From NCBI RefSeq assembly GCF_900106535.1, contig NZ_FNOH01000002.1, positions 744,001 through 808,000 on the forward strand: a stretch of 64,000 bases of DNA, written 5' to 3'. The position numbers were made by a program, and so were the translations under genes. Below are positions 60,338-64,000 of this stretch, piece by piece. Source of the DNA: Myxococcus xanthus (GTDB taxonomy: Bacteria > Myxococcota > Myxococcia > Myxococcales > Myxococcaceae). Every line of letters starts with the position of its first letter. Positions within the stretch are counted from its first letter, which is position 1. The notes under the pieces are model-generated. The model saw only the letters and a list, made by a program, of their open reading frames with translations, made no database searches and was not told the origin of the DNA.

Positions 60338-60883
60338 TCAGGGGTTGAGGCGGACGATTTCGGCGTTGAGCACGTTGGCGAAGCCCACCCAGCCCAGGTA
60401 CGGCACCACCATCCAGGCCGCAGGGCGGTCCACATCCTTGGTGACGGCGACATACGCCGTCACGCTGGCCAGCAGCGCCAGGTTGTCCGCCAGGGCGCGG
60501 CGCGGCTGGTGTCTGCCGAAGAAGAGCCAGGACCAGGCGGCGTTGCATCCCATCTGGATGCCCCACCAGGCCAGGGCCTGGGAGCGGGCCGCGCCCGCGG
60601 GCGCCGTCCATACACGCCAACCAGAAAGGGCGATGAGGCCATACAGCACCGTCCATACCGGACCGAAGACCTTCGGTGGCGGCTGGAACGAGGGCTTGTG
60701 CAGACGCCGGTACCAGCGCGTGTCCGCCGAGCTGACGCGAGCGCCCAGGGCCGCCGCGCCCAACGTCAGAGCGCCGAAGACGCCCAGCGCCACCACGGAC
60801 TCCTTGCGCAGCGTGGGGTTGAGCGCCGTGCGCCGCACCGGGTCAGGCATGTTTCGCGTCGTCGGCTCCAGCGTCCAGTCCAT
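60338..60883 (-). CDS. tspO: TspO/MBR family protein
   Basis: A 181-residue five-helix membrane protein of the TspO/benzodiazepine-receptor family. WYRRLHKPSFQPPPKVFGPVWTVLYGLIALSGW contains the conserved PSFQPP and W-x-x-LY words; WWGIQMGCNAAWSWLFFGR and MVVPYLGWVGFANVLNAEI follow. Binds tetrapyrroles and helps in porphyrin handling and oxidative stress. About 25 residues precede the first helix. GGGAGGA precedes the start. Divergent from DUF924. Confidence 0.95.
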   Translation of the reverse strand: MDWTLEPTTRNMPDPVRRTALNPTLRKESVVALGVFGALTLGAAALGARVSSADTRWYRRLHKPSFQPPPKVFGPVWTVLYGLIALSGWRVWTAPAGAARSQALAWWGIQMGCNAAWSWLFFGRHQPRRALADNLALLASVTAYVAVTKDVDRPAAWMVVPYLGWVGFANVLNAEIVRLNP

Positions 60884-61009
60884 CCGCGTCCTCCCTTGGC
60901 GGAGCACCCGCCAGTGTCGGGTGGAAGGTGGTACCGACGCCTCCCAGCCGCCACCCCGGCTGGCGCCGGTGTACAAGGCGGCTTCCCCTCGTTGACGAAG
61001 AGGCGTCTC

Positions 61010-61564
61010 ATGGCGAGCGCAGAGGAAATCCTGAGCTTCTGGTTCGGGCAGCCACGTGAGCGGTGGTTCCTGCGGGACGAAGCCTTCGATGATGAATGCC
61101 GGCGCCGCTTCCTGCCCGCCGTCGAGCGCGCCGCCGAGGGCGAGTTGGACGACTGGCGGGACGAGCCTCGCAGCTGCGTGGCCCTGCTCCTGCTGTTGGA
61201 CCAGTTCCCGCGCAATCTCTTCCGCGGCACGCCCCAGGCCTTCGCCTCGGACGCGCGGGCGCGCGAGGTGGCCCGGCACGGATTGGCGCGAGGCCTGGAC
61301 ATGGCCCTGCCGCCGCTGTGGCGGTGGTTCATGTACCTGCCCTTCGAGCACAGCGAGTCCGTCAACGACCAGCGGCTGTCAGTGGCCCTCTTCGAGGTGC
61401 TCGCGCTGTATCACTCGGACAGCCGGGCAGCGCTCGACTACGCCCGGCAACACCGGGACGTCATCCAGCGCTTCGGCCGCTTCCCGCATCGCAACGTGAC
61501 GCTGGGACGTCCGACGACTCCGGAGGAAACCGTCTTCCTCCAGGAGCCGGGCTCGTCGTTTTGA
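61010..61564 (+). CDS. DUF924 family protein
   Basis: A 184-residue DUF924 protein: ILSFWFGQPRERWF at the N-terminus, RSCVALLLLLDQFPRNLFRGTPQAFASDARA and WRWFMYLPFEHSES are family words (TPR-like all-alpha fold). GAAGAGG before the ATG. Cytoplasmic, role unknown. Divergent from tspO. Confidence 0.93.
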   Translation: MASAEEILSFWFGQPRERWFLRDEAFDDECRRRFLPAVERAAEGELDDWRDEPRSCVALLLLLDQFPRNLFRGTPQAFASDARAREVARHGLARGLDMALPPLWRWFMYLPFEHSESVNDQRLSVALFEVLALYHSDSRAALDYARQHRDVIQRFGRFPHRNVTLGRPTTPEETVFLQEPGSSF

Positions 61565-61872
61565 GCATTACATCCGCGGCCAGCCAGCCACGCACCCAGA
61601 GGAGGTGCTGCACCTCCGAATCCAGCGCGAGCTGGAAGCGGTCCGCCAGCGTGGCATGGCCCAGGTCGCGGGCCAGCTCGATATGTCAGTGAGGCCAGGG
61701 AGGGGTGACGTCAGAGGCTCCAGTGGCCCGCCCGGATGCCTGCTGGGGCACCCACTGAAATCTCGGGTTTCTCCGTGAGTACACGGCCGACACGCCCGGA
61801 CATGCGAGGTGACTGCCCATGCCCCTGCCGCTGGGGTAGTGTCCACTCCAGCACGCTTCGCAAGAGGGGGAC
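61565..61872 (+). other. 308-bp stretch with a possible decayed coding fragment
   Basis: Between the DUF924 stop and the adenylate cyclase. The first 120 bases read in one frame from 61563 as a codon-biased segment (HYIRGQPATHPEEVLHLRIQ...), but it has no start and is interrupted at about 61778. It could be a remnant of a lost gene or chance. The remainder holds no recognisable element apart from the GAGGGGG site at 61864-61870 of the cyclase. Confidence 0.35.
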
Positions 61873-64000
61873 GTGGCAGGCGAGCGCTGGAAGACGGTCC
61901 GTTCACGGTGGCAGAACCACTGGCGGCTGATGCTGGGCGTGGCGGTGCTGGCCACCACGCTGGCCGCCGTCTGCCTTCACTTCGACGCGAAGCTGGGCGG
62001 CCTGCTGGAGGAAGCGGAGCGCACCGCGTACGACACCGTCGTCACGCGATTCACCGCGCGACGCGAGGTGTCATCCCAGGTGGTGCTGGTCACCATCGAC
62101 CAGCCAAGCCTGGAGCGCATCCGCGCCAACGAACAGTACGCGCTCAACTTCGGAAGCTGGCCCTACAGCCGCAACCTCTGGGCGCGCGTGGTGGAACAGT
62201 TGGAAGCCGAGGGTGCTCGGGCCATCGTGTTCGACGCCGTCATGGACGAGCGCGGCACGGACGAGTCCATGGACCTGGCCTTCGCGCAGGTGCTCCAGGA
62301 GACGTCCATCCCCTTCTACCTGGGGGTCTCCACCCACGCGAACGCGCCGCTGCTGCCCCCCGCTGACTTCGGCGCGGCGGTGGCGGTGGACCGCCCCACT
62401 CAGGAGGAGGACACCTTCCCGGAGGAAGCCGGCGCGGAAACGTTCGAGGACGGCGCCCTGGAGGCGGTCCTTCCCTCCGCTTCTCCGGAGCAGCTTGCCC
62501 GGGCCATCGCGTTTCCGGTGCGCGCGAACGGCCGGACGCTGCCCGCGCTGGATTACGCGACGTCCTCGGGGGAGCGGCTCCCCAGCCACCCGGTACCGCC
62601 CATTCCCGTGCTGGTGGGCGCGGTGGATGGCTTCGGGCTGGTGGAGCCGGAGTCGGACGCCGACGGTTTCATGCGCCGCACGCGCTTCGTTTATTCGGAT
62701 GGTCCCAATGCCTTCGCGACGCTGCCGGTGCGCGTGGCCGCGGGCCTGTTGGGCGCCAGCGCCATTGAGTTCTCCGGGCGCACGCTGCGCCTGGGCTCGC
62801 GCACCTACGCCGTGGATGCGGATGGCAGCGCTGGCATCGACTTCGGCGGGCAGTTGCATGACCGCTTCACGAGCGTTCCGCTTATCTCCGTGCTCGACGC
62901 ATGGGTGCACCGGGGACAGGGCCAACCCACGGGGCTGCCGCCGGACGTCTTCCGCGGCAAGGTGGTCATCATTGGCGGCAACGCGGTGGGCCTCAACGAC
63001 GTCAAGGCCACGTCCTTCTCGTCGCATGAGCCCGGCGTGGTGAAACAGGCGGCGGTGCTGGACACACTCCTGGGCAACGGCCGCTTCATCACCCGCGCAC
63101 CGCTGGGGGTGAGTCTGGCGCTCGTCTTCGCGGTGGCCTTCGTGTCGGTGGTACTGCTGATGACGACGCGCTGGACGCCGCTGGAGATTGCGTGGCCGCT
63201 GGGGCTCTACGCCGGCATGAGCTGGGTGACGGGCCCCGCCCTTGGACTGACGAACACCTACGTGCTCACCGCCCTGCCCGCGCTGGCGGGCGTGCTGGCC
63301 AGCGTCAGTGCGGTGGCCTTCAACCACCTGGTGGCCAACGAGGAGGCGGCTTTCATCCGGCAGGCCTTCAGCCGCTTCATGGAGCCCAAGCTGGTGGAGC
63401 AGATGATTGCCCAGCGCGAGCTGCCTCGGCTGGATGGGGAGAATGTCGAAATCACCGCCTTCTTCAGCGACATCCGAGGCTTCTCCACCTTCAGCGAGCG
63501 CTTCAAGGACGACCCGCGCAACCTGGTGCGCCTGCTCAATACGTATCTGACGCGGGTGAGCGCGGCGCTGCTGAAGGAAGGTGGGTGCCTGGACAAGTAC
63601 ATCGGTGACGCCGTGGTGTGTCTCTTCGGCGCGCCGATGCGACAGGCGGACCACGCACTGCGCGGCTGCAAGGGCGCGCTCGCGGCGAAGGCGGCGGTGG
63701 ACCGGCTGCGCGACGAGTTCCGCGCCCAGGGGCTGCCGGACATGTACACACGCATCGGCGTCAACACCGCGGTCAACTTCGTGGGCAACTTCGGCAGCGA
63801 GCAGCTCTTCAGCTACACCGCGATTGGCGACGGGATGAACCTGGCCGCGCGGCTGGAGGGCGCGAACAAGGCCTATGGCTCCGTCATCATGATTGGCCCG
63901 CGCACGTACGAGCTGGCGCGCGAGCACATCGAGGTGCGGGAACTGGACCGGGTGCGCGTGGCGGGCAAGACGGAGGCCGTCACCGTGTACGAATTGCTCG
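61873..64000 (+). CDS. CHASE2-domain adenylate/guanylate cyclase (partial)
   Basis: At least 709 codons, cut by the window end. A GTG start at 61873 follows GAGGGGG. One N-terminal helix, a CHASE2 sensor domain (about residues 40-400, VVLVTIDQPSLERI... FGSWPYSRNLWARVV... GKVVIIGGNAVGLND), three helices (about 405-495), and a class III cyclase domain: ITAFFSDIRGFSTFSERF (metal Asp), CLDKYIGDAVVCLFGAP, YTAIGDGMNLAARLEG. Catalytic residues appear complete. It probably turns an outer signal into cAMP. CHASE2 has an extra acidic insert near residue 175. Confidence 0.93.
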   Translation, partial: MAGERWKTVRSRWQNHWRLMLGVAVLATTLAAVCLHFDAKLGGLLEEAERTAYDTVVTRFTARREVSSQVVLVTIDQPSLERIRANEQYALNFGSWPYSRNLWARVVEQLEAEGARAIVFDAVMDERGTDESMDLAFAQVLQETSIPFYLGVSTHANAPLLPPADFGAAVAVDRPTQEEDTFPEEAGAETFEDGALEAVLPSASPEQLARAIAFPVRANGRTLPALDYATSSGERLPSHPVPPIPVLVGAVDGFGLVEPESDADGFMRRTRFVYSDGPNAFATLPVRVAAGLLGASAIEFSGRTLRLGSRTYAVDADGSAGIDFGGQLHDRFTSVPLISVLDAWVHRGQGQPTGLPPDVFRGKVVIIGGNAVGLNDVKATSFSSHEPGVVKQAAVLDTLLGNGRFITRAPLGVSLALVFAVAFVSVVLLMTTRWTPLEIAWPLGLYAGMSWVTGPALGLTNTYVLTALPALAGVLASVSAVAFNHLVANEEAAFIRQAFSRFMEPKLVEQMIAQRELPRLDGENVEITAFFSDIRGFSTFSERFKDDPRNLVRLLNTYLTRVSAALLKEGGCLDKYIGDAVVCLFGAPMRQADHALRGCKGALAAKAAVDRLRDEFRAQGLPDMYTRIGVNTAVNFVGNFGSEQLFSYTAIGDGMNLAARLEGANKAYGSVIMIGPRTYELAREHIEVRELDRVRVAGKTEAVTVYELL

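Noticed and set aside
61563..61780. possible gene after DUF924
   Set aside because: Codon-biased for about 40 residues but with no start codon or ribosome-binding site, and it runs into low-complexity sequence. Recorded only as a possible remnant.
62071..63927. 618-codon open frame on the minus strand
   Set aside because: It is antisense to the CHASE2 cyclase with intact catalytic motifs; it shows shadow composition.

Overview
The base composition (high G+C, strong third-position G/C bias), the many small lipoproteins and secreted proteins, and families typical of Myxococcota (DUF2378/TIGR02265, ELWxxDGT-repeat lipoprotein, MpaB-type oxygenase, ECF42 sigma factor with a YCII partner, CHASE2 adenylate cyclase) point to a Myxococcus-like myxobacterium. 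The window is chromosomal. I saw no tRNA, rRNA, insertion sequence, prophage, CRISPR array or replication origin. About 57 protein genes are supported, and one runs off the right edge.

Layout. 0-9.7 kb: exported proteins, an HSL-type esterase, an MpaB-type oxygenase, a Tat-exported aldo/keto reductase and an orphan double FtsX/MacB permease. 9.7-15.3 kb: a cobalamin-binding radical SAM enzyme with a small poly-Gln protein upstream on the same strand, a PDZ-like secreted protein, and lipoproteins. 15.4-23.2 kb: an FAD monooxygenase, a four-gene iron-chelate ABC importer preceded by two dyads, then a very compact RiPP cluster. That cluster consists of a 27-residue precursor ending in Tyr-Ile-Tyr-Tyr, a cytochrome P450 and a SAM methyltransferase, and it matches the cittilin pathway of Myxococcus xanthus. 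23-33 kb: ECF42 sigma factor plus YCII protein, a zincin, an aldo/keto reductase, two SRPBCC proteins, a membrane protein coupled to an archaeal-type HTH/zinc-ribbon regulator, a cold-shock protein, an endonuclease dU-like protein and a DUF2378 protein.

33-48 kb: a TetR / periplasmic adaptor / RND pump operon with two matching operator-like dyads, DUF2293, RNase Z, a rhomboid protease, an amidohydrolase and a DUF4139 protein. 48-53 kb: an ohrR-ohr peroxide operon with an almost textbook OhrR box, a subtilase with an N-terminal P-domain, a HipA-like kinase/DUF3037 pair and a tandem pair of paralogous lipoproteins. 53-64 kb: an EEP-family phosphodiesterase, a C-terminal J-domain protein, an M1 aminopeptidase fused to HEAT-like repeats and a basic tail, a PAS histidine kinase, TspO, DUF924 and a CHASE2 adenylate cyclase that is cut by the window end.

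The most notable unit is the precursor/P450/methyltransferase cluster at 20966-23118. Its 27-codon precursor gene is easy to miss because of its size. A perfect 8-bp hairpin sits between the precursor and the P450, where it could keep precursor mRNA in excess over the enzymes. The poly-Gln protein beside the B12 radical SAM enzyme is a second, far less certain, candidate peptide-modification locus.
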